Positions 37,559 to 47,948 of a stretch of DNA of 64,000 nucleotides are shown here, piece by piece (position 1 is the first letter of the stretch; the number at the start of each line of letters is the position of its first letter). The stretch is from contig OZ038383.1 in assembly GCA_964036045.1 (NCBI GenBank), positions 64,547,725 through 64,611,724 on the forward strand, read 5' to 3'. This DNA comes from Eutreptiella sp. 'Long Island Sound 2002'. Its lineage: Eukaryota; Euglenozoa; Euglenophyceae; Eutreptiales; Eutreptiaceae. A program made the position numbers and the translations under genes. Under the pieces are notes generated by a model. The model saw only the letters and a program-made list of their open reading frames with translations. It searched no databases and was not told the origin of the DNA.

Positions 37559-39554
37559 GGGGGGTTCTCAGCAGGTTCTGCTGTGCCGTGAGGGGGCGGT
37601 ACCCCACGACGCTCGCGGTCGAGTTGAAGCTGTCGCAAGTGGCCCTTGCGGGCCTCAACAAGACCCTGAAGCTGTGCACTGCTGCAGCGTCAAAAGAGTT
37701 CGTCAACGTTCTCGCGCTGCAGGAGATGCCGCCTCAGGGTCTCGACCCCGAGGAGCAGTGGCTGTGGGTGGATCCAGTCAGAAAAAGTGGCTGGAAGCAC
37801 CCCATGGCCAATGACGCCGTCGTGGGGTACCAGACGGTGAAGGTGCAGGCCTGGGATGCAGTAGCTCCCACGGAGTTCTCCACCAACCGTCGCTTGCGCA
37901 CCCACATCCATGACAGCAACCACCCCACCCTCTACACCACCAACGCCCCCTTCACCATGCTTGGCATGGGTTGCGCCCACCCCTCCTTCCACAACTCCTA
38001 CCCCGTCGCCACCCACGACATCCCCGACCCCCCCATTGTCACGGAGGGGGGTTTTGCCGCGGCGGGCTACCGCCAGCATGACCACATCATCCCTGAGGAT
38101 ATGTGGGCCAGACTGGCGGAGCTCGCCACGGTGAAACTCGACCCGTCGATGCTCGAGGAGGTGGACCTTTAGGCCCCCGGGGAAGGTGGGGGGCGCTATC
38201 AGACGACGGTCTCCAGCGTCCCCCACTGGCTCCCGGACCACCTTTGGCAGGCAGTTCTGGCCCTGCTGGGGTTCTCCCTCCCGCCGCTGGAGGGACTTGA
38301 GGCCTTGTGACCCAAGATCATCGAGCGGTGGGAGGCGGAACCCTGGAAGGGCTTCCAGATCCCCCACCGCGATTTTGCACTGTCAGTGAAACAGTCACTG
38401 CAGTGCATGGTCGTGTTCATCCCCCTCACCACCTCCCCCCCGTCCAAGTCCCTCCAGGTGTGCCCGGGCACGCACGGGGGCTATCACGCTGCGAATCGGT
38501 GGGATATTGTTATCCAACCGATTCGCAGCGTGACGCTCCTCCGCGGGACGGTGATCCACCGCGGTGCGGGCGGGCCTAGCCGGGCGCTGTTCATCCCGTT
38601 TGCACCCGCCGGCTACCGGTCGCGCATGGCGACCGTGGAGCCGGAGAGTGTAACGGAGCTGATGATTAGTGTTCCGGTGATGCCTTCCGACCTTCTGGCC
38701 GAGGGGGCTGCAGTCGGGTCTCCTCTGGGCACAGAGGGGTCTCCTCTGGGCACAGAGGACATTTTGGACTTCAGCCCCCCCGACCAGGGGTCTGAGGAGT
38801 CAGCCCCGGCCGAGGCAGTCCCCGCGACCAACCCCGTGCCTGCCCCCCAAGAGGAGGACATGGCGGACGCGCCGGCGGATGGGGAGCCTGCCCCTCCCCC
38901 ACAGAGTGCGGCACGGGAGGCGGACCCCGTGCCTGCTCCCCAAGAGGAGGACATGCCGGAGGCGCCGGCGGATGCGGAGGAGAGGCTGGCCGCGCCGGCT
39001 GATGCGGATGCCGCCCCCCCCCCCCCCCCACAGAGTGCGGCAGAGGAGGACGTCCTCACTCCCGACGCGATCCCCTAGCCAGTCTGCTTTGTGTCGCAGG
39101 CTGTGCAGCCGTTGGACCCTCCGGTGCCCTACATGGGGGACATCCACCTCCTGCAGGAGGGGATGTGTGCGGGGCTGTTCTTGACCCCGACCGACCACGC
39201 GCACGCGGGGCCCACTGGTGAGACAGCGGATGACTGCCTCACTCCGCACATCCACCGGTGGTGGCTCCCCCCCCCCCGAGGCGACCGACCGGTGCCGCGT
39301 GCGCTGCACTGGCCGGCACGGTGGTGTACTCGTTTGCTGCGCTGGGCGCCGCGTTCGTGCGGGAGCCAGGGGCCGCCCGCATGCCCTGGATGCAAATGGC
39401 CCACTTCACGCAGCCCCTGAGCTCCCAGGACGCCGAGATGTTGGGGCTAGTCCGCGTGGACGAGGCACGCCGTGCCATCTGCTCCTGCGGCGAGAAGGTG
39501 TGCCCGCGCGGTGCTTTGCATGCACACGATTTTGTCACACGTCACACGTCACAC

Positions 39555-39690
39555 GTTGCATTTGGCGCGCGCCAAATACCAGAGTGGCGCGCCAACTTCG
39601 CAGTTGGCGCACGCCAATTTCCATCTTGGCGTGCGCCAACTCATCGGTTGGTGCGCGGCTAGTGACAAGTTGGCGCGCCGAGTATCCAGT
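39555..39690. promoter_or_regulatory. GGCGCGCC palindrome array in gene A intron, left half
   Basis: About six palindromes or near-palindromes of the TTGGCGCGC(GC)CAA type, spaced ~20 bp, inside the intron of gene A (39498-40830). The array is split from its right half (40619-40706) by the inserted element-B derivative. Confidence 0.65.
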
Positions 39691-39699
39691 TGGCGTGTA

Positions 39700-40616
39700 C
39701 CCTTTGTGAACGGCCGTTAAGTGGCCGTTTGAATAATTGCGTGACTTTCACGTGAATTTACCCAAATTTTGAGGTTTTTGGGAGAAAATGCCATATTCTT
39801 GGTTCATACCGAGGGCTTTGAGGGGCCAAAATTCCTCCCCTAGCTTTGTTACGCATCATCCAATGAACCACACAGGGTTAGTCCTCATGGAGTTGAGGAG
39901 CTAGTCAACACTGGAGGGGAGAGGGGTTAGATGGAGAAATTTAAGGGAGGGGAGTTGGCGGCGCAGTTCCCTCCACAAGGTTGTGGCCCATCCCCTCCCC
40001 CGAGGTAGGAGTTGCGGGTGGGGATGCGCATGTCGATGTGGATGACCTCGGGGGAGGGGTCGAGGGATGTTGCCCAGCCCACGACGTCATCCACCCCCAG
40101 TGCCCCCGACCCGTACGTCGCCTCCTCCAATTGATGGTGGGCGACGGGGAGGGCTTGCTAGTGGGCGAGGGTGTCGGCTGCGGGGTCGGGGCGCGAGGCC
40201 AGGCTGGCGAGCTGGGACATAGTCTGCTGGGACATGATTCAAAGAGAAGAATGCGAAGGCTTTGAGAGCTGTGACAAAGCGAAAGAGTGGAAAGGAGGGT
40301 AAATTCGTGCGAAATTCGGACGAAATTCGGACGAAATTCGTGCAAATTTCACATTCTCGTGAATCTGTGAATCTACCGTGAATTTCTGCGCGAATCTGGG
40401 TGCGTGAATTTCACATTCACGCGAATCTCACCAAATGTGTTAAACCATGCGGGGACTTTAAACCTCTAAATTGCACCTATTTGTTGGATCTTACTTTGGG
40501 CGAAGGTAGCACGACAAAAGCACACGATAGCACCAAGTTACGAGCAAAACAAAGCAAAATTGGGTGAAATTCACGGTACCGTGAATCTCTGATTCAAACG
40601 GCCGGTTCACGAAGGG
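39700..40616. mobile_element. internal-deletion derivative of element B (917 bp)
   Basis: Begins CCCTTTGTGAACGGCCG and ends with GGCCGGTTCACGAAGGG; TA flanks both sides (39698-39699, 40617-40618). The first ~163 bp match the left end of element B (50364-50527) at ~95%, and the remaining ~750 bp match its right end (56583-57335), including the gene A start and promoter. About 6 kb of interior is missing. It landed inside the palindrome array of element A's intron. The gene A fragment it carries is truncated and not functional. Confidence 0.85.
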
Positions 40617-40618
40617 TA

Positions 40619-40706
40619 CGCGCGCGCCAAGTCCAGTTTTGGCGCGCGCCAAGTCCAGTTTTGGCGCGCTAAGTAACTAGTTGGCGCGCGCCAAGTCCAG
40701 TTTTCG
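40619..40706. promoter_or_regulatory. GGCGCGCC palindrome array in gene A intron, right half
   Basis: Four palindrome units with AGTCCAGTTT spacers, continuing the intron array interrupted by the 917-bp insertion. Exon 2 of gene A begins downstream at 40831 after an AG acceptor. Confidence 0.6.
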
Positions 40707-42084
40707 CGCTTGGTTTGGTTTTATCGGAAAGGTTTTTGTGTGGCCAGTTTTTGTGTTGTCTTGGTTGTCGCATTGGTGTCGTTGTGTGCATTGTTCAATG
40801 CTTGTTCAATGTGATGTTGTGCATTTGGAGGCCCCAATCCACTACGCCAATTTTCAAGTGGAAGTGGACCCGCGTCCAGTGCCCGTGCCGCCCGCAGCAG
40901 AGCAGCGGGAGGAGCAGCGGCAGGAGCAGCGGCAAGAGCAGCGGCAAGAGCAGCAGGAGGGGTTGGAGGTGGATGTGGAGGTGGGGGTGGATTGAGAAGT
41001 TCCGGAGGTCCCGGAACCGGCAGACTTCGGGGACGAGTTGCACCTCCCCGATATGTTCGTGAAGGTGACGTCCGCCGAGCCGACGGCGGTGGACGTCATC
41101 GATGGGGGGGGGACGAGGATCAGCCGCCTGTTCCAGCCGCAGGTGATTCGGCGGGGGTCCGGACCGAATAGGGTGGTGGAGTGCCTGTTCTGAGCAGTGG
41201 TGCATGGGAAAGCGGGGGTGCAACCATGGGTTGTCTCAGTTGTGACATTTGTGCACGTGCGCCCCCCCTCCACGCACAACCGGCTCCTCCTCTGCAGCTT
41301 TGCCGCTCTGGGACAGCTGCAGAGGTGGAAGCAGTGCGAGTGGAGCGACGTGCGGGCCATTGCCCCTGCCCCCCACTTCAAGGAGGCAGCGCAGGCGTTT
41401 CTCCTCCGCTTCCAGAAGCAGGTCCTGCGGAAAGGGCCGAAGGGGGAGAAGGGGGGCAAGGCCAGATCCGACGCGTCTGGGGACCCGTCCCTGCAGAGCA
41501 AGGGCCGCACGGAGCAGCAGGCCAGTGGCTCCAGGCGCCCTCGCCCCACGACCACCCCCAAGGAGGGAGCACAGGCAGCGCGAGACGGGGGGGGGGGGGG
41601 GCAGGGGAGAAGGCGGAGATTCTCCGCCTGGAGGCGGAGAACAAGTTGCTGCGCGAGCAGCTGAAGGCGGCGGAGGCCGCCCGCAAGATGGCACAGGAGG
41701 CGCTCACCGGCGAGCGCGCCGCGTGGGAGCGGCGAGAGAAGGGGTGGGAAAAGCAGAGGGCGGAGTTGCAACAGCAGCTGTCCGCCACGGCGCAGGTGCG
41801 TGCAGTTGGGGGGGGGGGGGTGGCAGAGGGTGGCGCCAACCCCGACCATGTGCTGTACCTGCAGGCCGCGGCGGTTGAGTTGCACTCTGCACTCAGCGCC
41901 CAACGCCATGTGGCCCTCAACATGGGGGTCAAAGAAACCACCCTCCGTACGGAGCTGAAGGGCCTGCTGGACAAGCACCCGGTTGCGCACCTGCTGGACC
42001 CCAAGCGCACGCGGGCGGAAGAGGGCGAGGGGAGTCAGGGCAGCAAGCGGGCGAGGAAATGATCGAGCACGCACTGCGCGTCGA

Positions 42085-42330
42085 CATGGCTTTGGCGCGC
42101 GCCAAGTGGCAAGTTGGCGCGCCAACTCCTGATTTGGCGTGCGCCAAAAGGGGAGTTCCGGCGCGCCAAATGAGAAGTTGGCGCGCCAACTCAGGACTTG
42201 GCGCGCGCCAACTAACGATCTGGCGCGCGCCAACTCAGGACTTGGCGCGCGCCAACTCAGAACTTGGCGCGCGCCAAGTGACGAGTTGGCGCGCGCCAAG
42301 TCCTGAGTTGGCGCGCGCCAGCTGCGTGCC
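42085..42330. promoter_or_regulatory. GGCGCGCC palindrome array between gene A and transposase
   Basis: Eleven to twelve copies of TTGGCGCGCGCCAA or TTGGCGCGCCAA in tandem at ~22-bp spacing, starting ~25 bp after the gene A stop and ending ~100 bp before the transposase-like gene. Spacers (CTCAGGA, CTCAGAA, GTGACGA) vary while the palindromes are conserved. A spacing near two helical turns would put bound dimers on one face of the DNA. Confidence 0.75.
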
Positions 42331-42430
42331 AACTGTGTGCCAACTGTGTGCCAATGTGCGCCAACCTTCCCTTGTATGATCCAACCCGCCTGCCACGTCC
42401 TCACGTGCCGCAGGTCTTTGTTTGTGCACC

Positions 42431-44237
42431 ATGCCGCGGGCCTTTGAACAGCTGGCGCCATCGAACTACCGCGACAGGCGCGCGCGGCCGGCGCGCCTGC
42501 GCGAAGCCGTGGGGGAGATCTTGGGGCCACATTGGCAAGTACACGTACGTCAAACCCGACCGCCGCCGCATCCACCTCCTTTGCGGGGAGCGCAAACCCC
42601 CCACCCCCGATTTGGAGCTGTTGGCCGCGGCCATTCTGTGGGAGAGCCGCAAAAATGGCGACAGCTTCCGCAAACTGCAGTACAGCCGGGCCCACAGCCA
42701 ATGGAAGTGCCCATGGGGAACCCTGATGCAGGTGCAAAAGGCATTGTCCGCCCCCCGCGTCACGGAGGTCCATTTTCAGACGGACGAGGACAATGACATT
42801 TTTGGGGCCGCATGCAATCTGTGGCAGAAACTGCAGGTATTTTCACCCTGCACCAAAGCGTTCCCCGGCGACCGTTCACGGTGACCCGTTACACACGCCC
42901 TGTTTTTTGGCACAGGTGATGTGGCACCGTGACGGCCCCACGGTCCTGACGGACAACGTGTGGGTGGGCATCTCCTTCGACGGGACAACGCTCTGGCAAG
43001 CCTCCTTCGTGCATTTTGCCGTTGGAGACCTGGGGAGTCAAATGCCCTTGGGCTTTTGGATCTTGCTGCGCGGATCGGAGAAGAAGGCCATCATTTCCCA
43101 ATTGGCCGAGGTCTATGAACTGAGCGCGGACCTCATCGAGGTGGCGCAGTAGCAAATCCCCGATAAAGGGGGCTACCTGCGTAAGGTGAGTCCCTTCTTT
43201 ATAGCAGACACCAAAGCGCGGGTCATTTTGGGGGGTTGCTCCTCGTTCACAGCCAAAAACCCCGCAGCCACTGTTTGTTGGCTGTGTGGGAAAAATCGGG
43301 CAACCATCCCGCACGAATTTGGTTGCAGGATGGGGGTGATTGTCGAGGAGTGGCTTTGGGCAGGGATGATATGCCCGATCGTGCGCCCCCCCCCCGCGGC
43401 CCCCCGATTATGGGCTGCATGGCGTGCACCGGCAAGTGCACAATGGGCTTTCAGCCCTCCTGCACAGCCTCCACACGGTGCATCGGTGGAAGAAGGGAAA
43501 GGCCGTGAGGTGGGTGCAATGGTTCTTGGATCCCATTCGGATCTATGCACGGACCGCCAGCGGTGTGGCGTTGGAAGACGAGAGGAAGGATAAGAAGAAG
43601 GTGCCCCTGAAAATTAAGCAGATGGCGGCTGCAGAGTGGGTGAAGAGTGAGGGATGGGACACCATGTGTGACCATGCATCTAGAGGGGGGGGGCCTCCTG
43701 CAGCATGTCGTTGACATGGGGGGGGTCCACGTGTCCTGGACGGACGCCTTCCGGCAATGGGGAAAATCCCTGTTGGCAACAAGCGATGTCGTCTGGAAAT
43801 CGGGACCATTGCAGTTGCCCGACATGAAAATTCTGCGAACACAATTGAAAAAACTGGGGGAGGCCCATAAGGCCTGTGAAATGAACGTCACCCTGTGGGC
43901 CCATCTCTGGATTGACCACCTGTTGGGATGTGCCCGCAGGTGGGGGCACATTGGCATTTTTGCCGCCTTCAAAGGAGAGGGGCGCCACAAAGCCCTGAAA
44001 TGTGGAATTTCCAAGCGCAGCTTTCGAGGTGGAAGTAAAGGCAGCCGGGTGTCCAGACTGCGGGGGGCCCCAGTGCGGGTGAAGGGGGGCAAGGGGGATC
44101 GCACACCGAAGGGGTGGGGGGAAGTGATCCGCTCAGATAATCTGGACTGGGGGTTGTATAATAAAAAATTTTCTGTTTGGGAGTCGTCGTGGACGAAGCA
44201 AAGGGGGTACATAGAGAATAAGGGGGTCTTCGTCTAG
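42431..44237 (+). pseudogene. Transposase-like protein of element A (RNase H-like, interrupted)
   Basis: ATG 42431; exon 1 ends at 42836, intron 42837-42915 (GT-AG), exon 2 from 42916. Conserved blocks shared with the genes at 50811 and 60322: FDGTTLWQASFVH, then a W/LLRGSEK block, IADTKARVILGG, a CWLC zinc pair, DYGLHGV, LWAHLWIDHL and KGEGRHKALK. The spaced acidic residues (FDGT, ADTK, GEG) fit a DDE/RNase H transposase, but the fold is inferred from pattern alone. Lesions: a frameshift near 42520, TAG at 43150, and slips in C/G runs near 43390 and 43687. It follows gene A on the same strand, separated by the palindrome array. Ends TAG 44235-44237. Confidence 0.6.
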
Positions 44238-44589
44238 GCCGAACAGGGGTCTTAACCTAATGATCCATTCGGTGCCGCCCGGCATTCTCCCGGCAACCCA
44301 CCCGCCAGATGACCCTGGGACCACAGCAAGGCATCTGACCTCTATATATGATTGCTATGCCTCCATAGCCCCCAACAAGGCAATTTTGAGCTACGACTCC
44401 ACAATGTATACTACTTTCATCATCGGGAAGCACATCTCTTGCACATTGTTTTACACATTCTTTTGCACATTCCACAAAAAAAGATGGAACAATGCTTTCT
44501 TCGTGCCAAGTGTGCAAGGGCAGGTGAGGGACAGAACTTCCAGTGACAACAATATCGTGCCAGTCGATGGTTCGATCGGTGGGGGGACA

Positions 44590-44705
44590 CTTGGCGCGCG
44601 CCAAGTCCGGACTTGGCGCGCCAACTCCAGAGTTGGCGCGCGCCAGCTTGCGACTTGGCGCGCCCCAACTTGCGACTTGGCGCGCCAACTTGTGAATTTG
44701 CGCGA
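44590..44705. promoter_or_regulatory. GGCGCGCC palindrome array after transposase
   Basis: Five to six TTGGCGCG(CG)CCAA units at ~20-bp spacing, 350 bp downstream of the transposase-like gene and 330 bp inside the right tip of element A. It is the counterpart of the array at 50620-50700 in element B. Confidence 0.65.
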
Positions 44706-44936
44706 GTCAAGGCCTGGGAAGCCAACTTTGGGACTTTTTTACCGTGTAGGAGTGTTTTCAGCACGAGAGGGGCATGAAACCCGGGGTTTTTCAGGGTAAA
44801 AAGATTCCATTTACACCAAAAAGGAGGAAAAAATCCCTAGGTAGCCAGTGTAACAACATAATAGACACCCGCCATGATTTGGCTGCATTCCGAAGCAAGT
44901 TGGCGAATGTCTCTTGGCTTCGTAGTTACATACTCT

Positions 44937-45012
44937 AAGTATACGGCCGTATACTCCACACTATACGGCCGTATACTGAGGTATTGGAGCCTTGAGTATA
45001 CGGCCGTATACC
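44937..45012. repeat. right-tip palindromes of element A
   Basis: Three copies of GTATACGGCCGTATAC-type palindromes spaced ~25-40 bp, inverted relative to the left tip at 26655-26690. They end ~20 bp before the inferred right terminus. Confidence 0.75.
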
Positions 45013-45033
45013 CCAAGAGCCCAAAATGGGGTA

Positions 45034-46239
45034 TTTTCAAACACAACATTGATCATTATAATTGGCAAACTAGAGGTATTCCCCAACCCACCTATGCATG
45101 CATTGTGCATTATACATTCATAGCCACCTGTACATGCCACATACCCCTTTCTCCCAAGACCCCCTTTTTTACCCGTATACTCCCAGGTATTCCTGGTATG
45201 CTAGGTTATGCTCACCATATAGGCCTCGCGTAGACCATTCTCGTTTCTCGTTCCTTTGAAACAAGTCTCTAAGGTATTTAAATACCGTCTCACCATAGCG
45301 GTTAGTGGACCGAAGAGTACCTTGACTGGCAAGGGATAGGGAAAGGAGGTGCTTGCTGACAATGTGACGCAAACTCCATGCCATGGTTCCGGAAATATAT
45401 GCTGCTCTTAAGCTCGCTTAGGATGGGCTTGGTAGGTGGATGGTTTGTTGGTTAGGAGGTAGGAGTAGAAGAGATGGCAATTGGAAAATTGCATCCACTA
45501 GGCTCGTGATCCGTTCCAACCGTGTCCCATAAGCATCGGCAGTGGTGTCCCAAACTTATGTGATGCCTTCAAGCGTTCAAAGACAATACTAAATTGGCTA
45601 ATCACCCTGAGGCAAAAAAGAAACAAAGGAGTCCTCAACCACTTCAATAGCCTAATGTCACTTGCAACGGTCGGATCAAGCATGGAAACGACAATGGGAA
45701 GATAGTGAAGAACACCCGTCGTTGTCACTCCCATGGTGCAAAACCTCCCGAGCGAACATTGAATGATTTGAGGAGGGTGTTTTTACCCATGAGGATTCTG
45801 CTCAACGTGCATTTTCTTGGCATAAAACCACAAAAAGCGGTGGACACCTAGAAGCCGCTTTGACAGCAACTTAAGAAGATGGAACGGCAAAGAAATCCAA
45901 CCCTTGCCAAGTTATTTCTTATATCCGGGGCATGGGCCCGAGGATATCCGCAGATATCCGGGGCATATGACCCGGGATACAGCAGCGGTGATATCCTGGG
46001 TCATATGCCCCGGATATCTGCTGATATCCCTGGGGCATGTAGCAAATCATCAAATTTGTAGATTAATCACCGCAAACAACAGAATCACCTAGGGTTGTGA
46101 CCAATCAATGAAACCGCCTTTCCGAGGCGGTTCCAATGAGCCTATCAGCAACAATTTCCGTTTTTTAACCGAAAAAATCGCCATTGTACCCAAAAGTAAC
46201 CGTAGGTGTCAATGATGACATCGTTGTGACGTGAGGAAT
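45034..46239. other. unassigned interval with long hairpin
   Basis: No gene is convincing. A minus open frame at 45498-45734 has protein-like composition and could be an isolated exon. At 45950-46021 a long hairpin has arms of ~31 bp (24 bp perfect, GCAGATATCCGGGGCATATG...) around a 9-base loop, with further ATATCC/GGATAT copies on both sides. Confidence 0.5.
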
Positions 46240-46732
46240 AATTTGATTCGGGCCCTGCGACGTAGAGACGTCAGGATAGCGTCCGGATGGCGTCAGGAGA
46301 GCGTCAGGATGGCGTCAAGATGGCCTCAGGATGGCGTCAGAATGGCGTCTGGATGGCGTCAGGATGGCGTCAGGATGCATCAGGATTGCCGTCAGGATGA
46401 CGTCAGGATGATGGGTAGTTTGGCGTCAGGATGGCGTCAGGTTGCGTCAGGATGCGTCAGGATGGCGTCAGGAAAACACCAGAATAGCATCAGAATGGCG
46501 TCAGGGAGCGTCAGGGTGGCGTCAGGATGGCGTCAGTATGGCGTCAGCATATCATGGTGGCGTTAGGATGGCGTCAGGATAGCATCAGGATAGCGTCAAG
46601 ATAGCGTGAGGATGGCGCAACCAGGACCTGATGGCATCTCAGGGTGTCAATCAGGCCTCCAAGGTCAAGATAATTTAGGGTCAGGATGGCGTCAGGATGA
46701 CGTCAAACGACGCGGGGCCCGAATCAATTCAT
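46240..46732. mobile_element. MITE-like element filled with an 11-12-bp minisatellite
   Basis: TTGATTCGGGCCC at the left (~46242) and GGGCCCGAATCAA at the right (~46719-46731) form terminal inverted repeats, extending weakly into GCGACGT/ACGACGC. Nearly all of the interior (46270-46710) is imperfect copies of GGCGTCAGGAT. No target duplication could be fixed. No coding capacity. Confidence 0.65.
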
Positions 46733-46813
46733 AAAACATGTAATTTGCATTGAGGAAGAAATATAGGTAGAAAGAATGGAATTGCGTCGTCGTTTTGTGG
46801 TTTGTGGTTCCAG

Positions 46814-47361
46814 TCAAAGCAGAGAAGAAACGGAAGGATAGGACACCTTCTCCATCCTCTCCGAAGATCGTCATTGATCGATCTAACAGCGGAGGAGGAG
46901 TATGCCACCTTCCCGTTGACACAATTGAGTGAGAAAGAACCTTCTATATATGTGCTCCATGAGAAAGAGAGCATTGTATATGAACGTGAGATGTACCGTT
47001 CTCGTGCATGGGCTGCCCCAGCAACACCTCCCAAGGCCCCAGTAAGTCAAGATTTGTCCAATATTCCATCTCCTTTTGCCCAGGCTGCATTTGAAGAGCA
47101 CCCCCAAAAAAAGCTGAAAAAGGAAGTGCAGGTGAAAAAGGAAATGCAACGTTACCGTTGTGATTATGCCATTAAGAAGAATGCAGTTGGTGGCCAACAA
47201 TCGGTCACATGTGACATTTGCCATGCTGTGTACCATATGTCTTGTGCCAATTTGAAAGCTGTTTGCGCCAAATTTGTGCCAAATTAAAGCTCAGGTTTCC
47301 TCCGAAGTTTGGTTCCTGGACCTGCGAATCTTGTGTCAGAGGCATGATTGGCTCCCAATAG
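46814..47361 (+). pseudogene. PHD-finger protein fragment
   Basis: A C4HC3-like PHD pattern: YRCDY, VTCDICHAVYHMSC and, after a frame break near 47270-47290, WTCESC. PHD fingers read histone H3 tails in chromatin proteins. Upstream, basic residues lead to PSSPKIVIDLT, a SUMO-interaction-like motif. That reading requires skipping one GATC of a GATCGATC at ~46875, so a 4-bp duplication appears to have broken the frame. The acceptor-like CAG at 46811-46813 suggests an earlier exon. Ends TAG 47359-47361. Probably a decayed host gene. Confidence 0.5.
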
Positions 47362-47948
47362 ACCATCTATATGTGGCTATATTCCATGTTTGTAGAGAGC
47401 TTACTTCAAGCACCATGAGAGAACAACTACTCCAACAGGCAAACAAGCACCAACTACTCAGCCAAAATCAATTGAACATGGTAGGGTCTGAAATAGGGTG
47501 CATGGGACGCATTCAATGCAAACAATGTACACATACATCCATGCTTTTGTGCACACATACATGCGGAAATGTCTTGTGTATGTTGTCACTCCTATTTCTA
47601 CCCAACCCTTTCGTGGTGTTGTCAAAAAACTGCTAGTACCATTTTCAGATAAGAAGGACCCTGCACCTTGCACGCACTGTCCATGAAGCATTGGGAGCTT
47701 AAAAAATGATCCCACAGGGGCATGCACACAGCTCAGCACCCTATCCCTCCCCCTGGCCCCCCTGCTACACTCCCATATGGTAGCCGGGGTCATTTCAGAC
47801 TGGCCTGCTGTCATGTACAGGCCTCTGCAACAGGCTCAGTCCTTTCTTAGGACACAGGCACACGCCCACACACACACACTCACACACTCACTCACACATA
47901 TGCACTGTACATACACACATTAGGTATGCCCTGTGCATACATACACTG
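47362..47948. other. unassigned interval with AC microsatellite
   Basis: No convincing gene. A CA/CACA-rich microsatellite lies at ~47862-47905, interrupted by T. Open frames on both strands are short and low-complexity. Confidence 0.5.

Larger units (their letters stand above)
37224..42062 (+). pseudogene. Gene A of element A: accessory protein with coiled coil, interrupted
   Basis: Exon 1 runs 37224-39497 and exon 2 40831-42062. Both ends are phase 0, and the donor after CSCGEK is in the same place as the donor after CPCDCK in element B's gene A. Exon 1 contains HPTLYTTN and IPDPP, matching HPTFYSTT and LPDPP in the element B protein; exon 2 contains WKQCEWSDV, matching WEQRRPEWVDV. After these comes a basic linker and a ~60-residue coiled coil (AEILRLEAENKLLREQLKAA), then a basic tail ending at TGA 42060-42062. 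In-frame stops are at 38170 (TAG), 38308 (TGA), 39076 (TAG), 40993 (TGA) and 41191 (TGA); frame slips sit in C/G runs near 37297, 39270 and 41590. Function unknown; the metal-site His of the element B homologue is not clearly kept. Confidence 0.6.
26645..45031 (+). mobile_element. Element A: large transposon with palindromic subterminal repeats
   Basis: Left and right tips are inverted: CCCCC at 26645 preceded by TA, and GGGG at 45031 followed by TA, a likely TA target duplication. Inside both tips lie copies of GTATACGGCCGTATAC, then TGTAACTACGAAGC and ACATTCGCCAAC in opposite orientation (26685-26730 versus 44885-44935). The element carries gene A (37224-42062), a transposase-like gene (42431-44237) and arrays of TTGGCGCGCGCCAA. 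About 10 kb of its 18.4 kb is a later duplication and satellite, and 0.9 kb is an inserted element-B derivative. Boundaries rest on inverted-repeat reading by eye. Confidence 0.65.
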
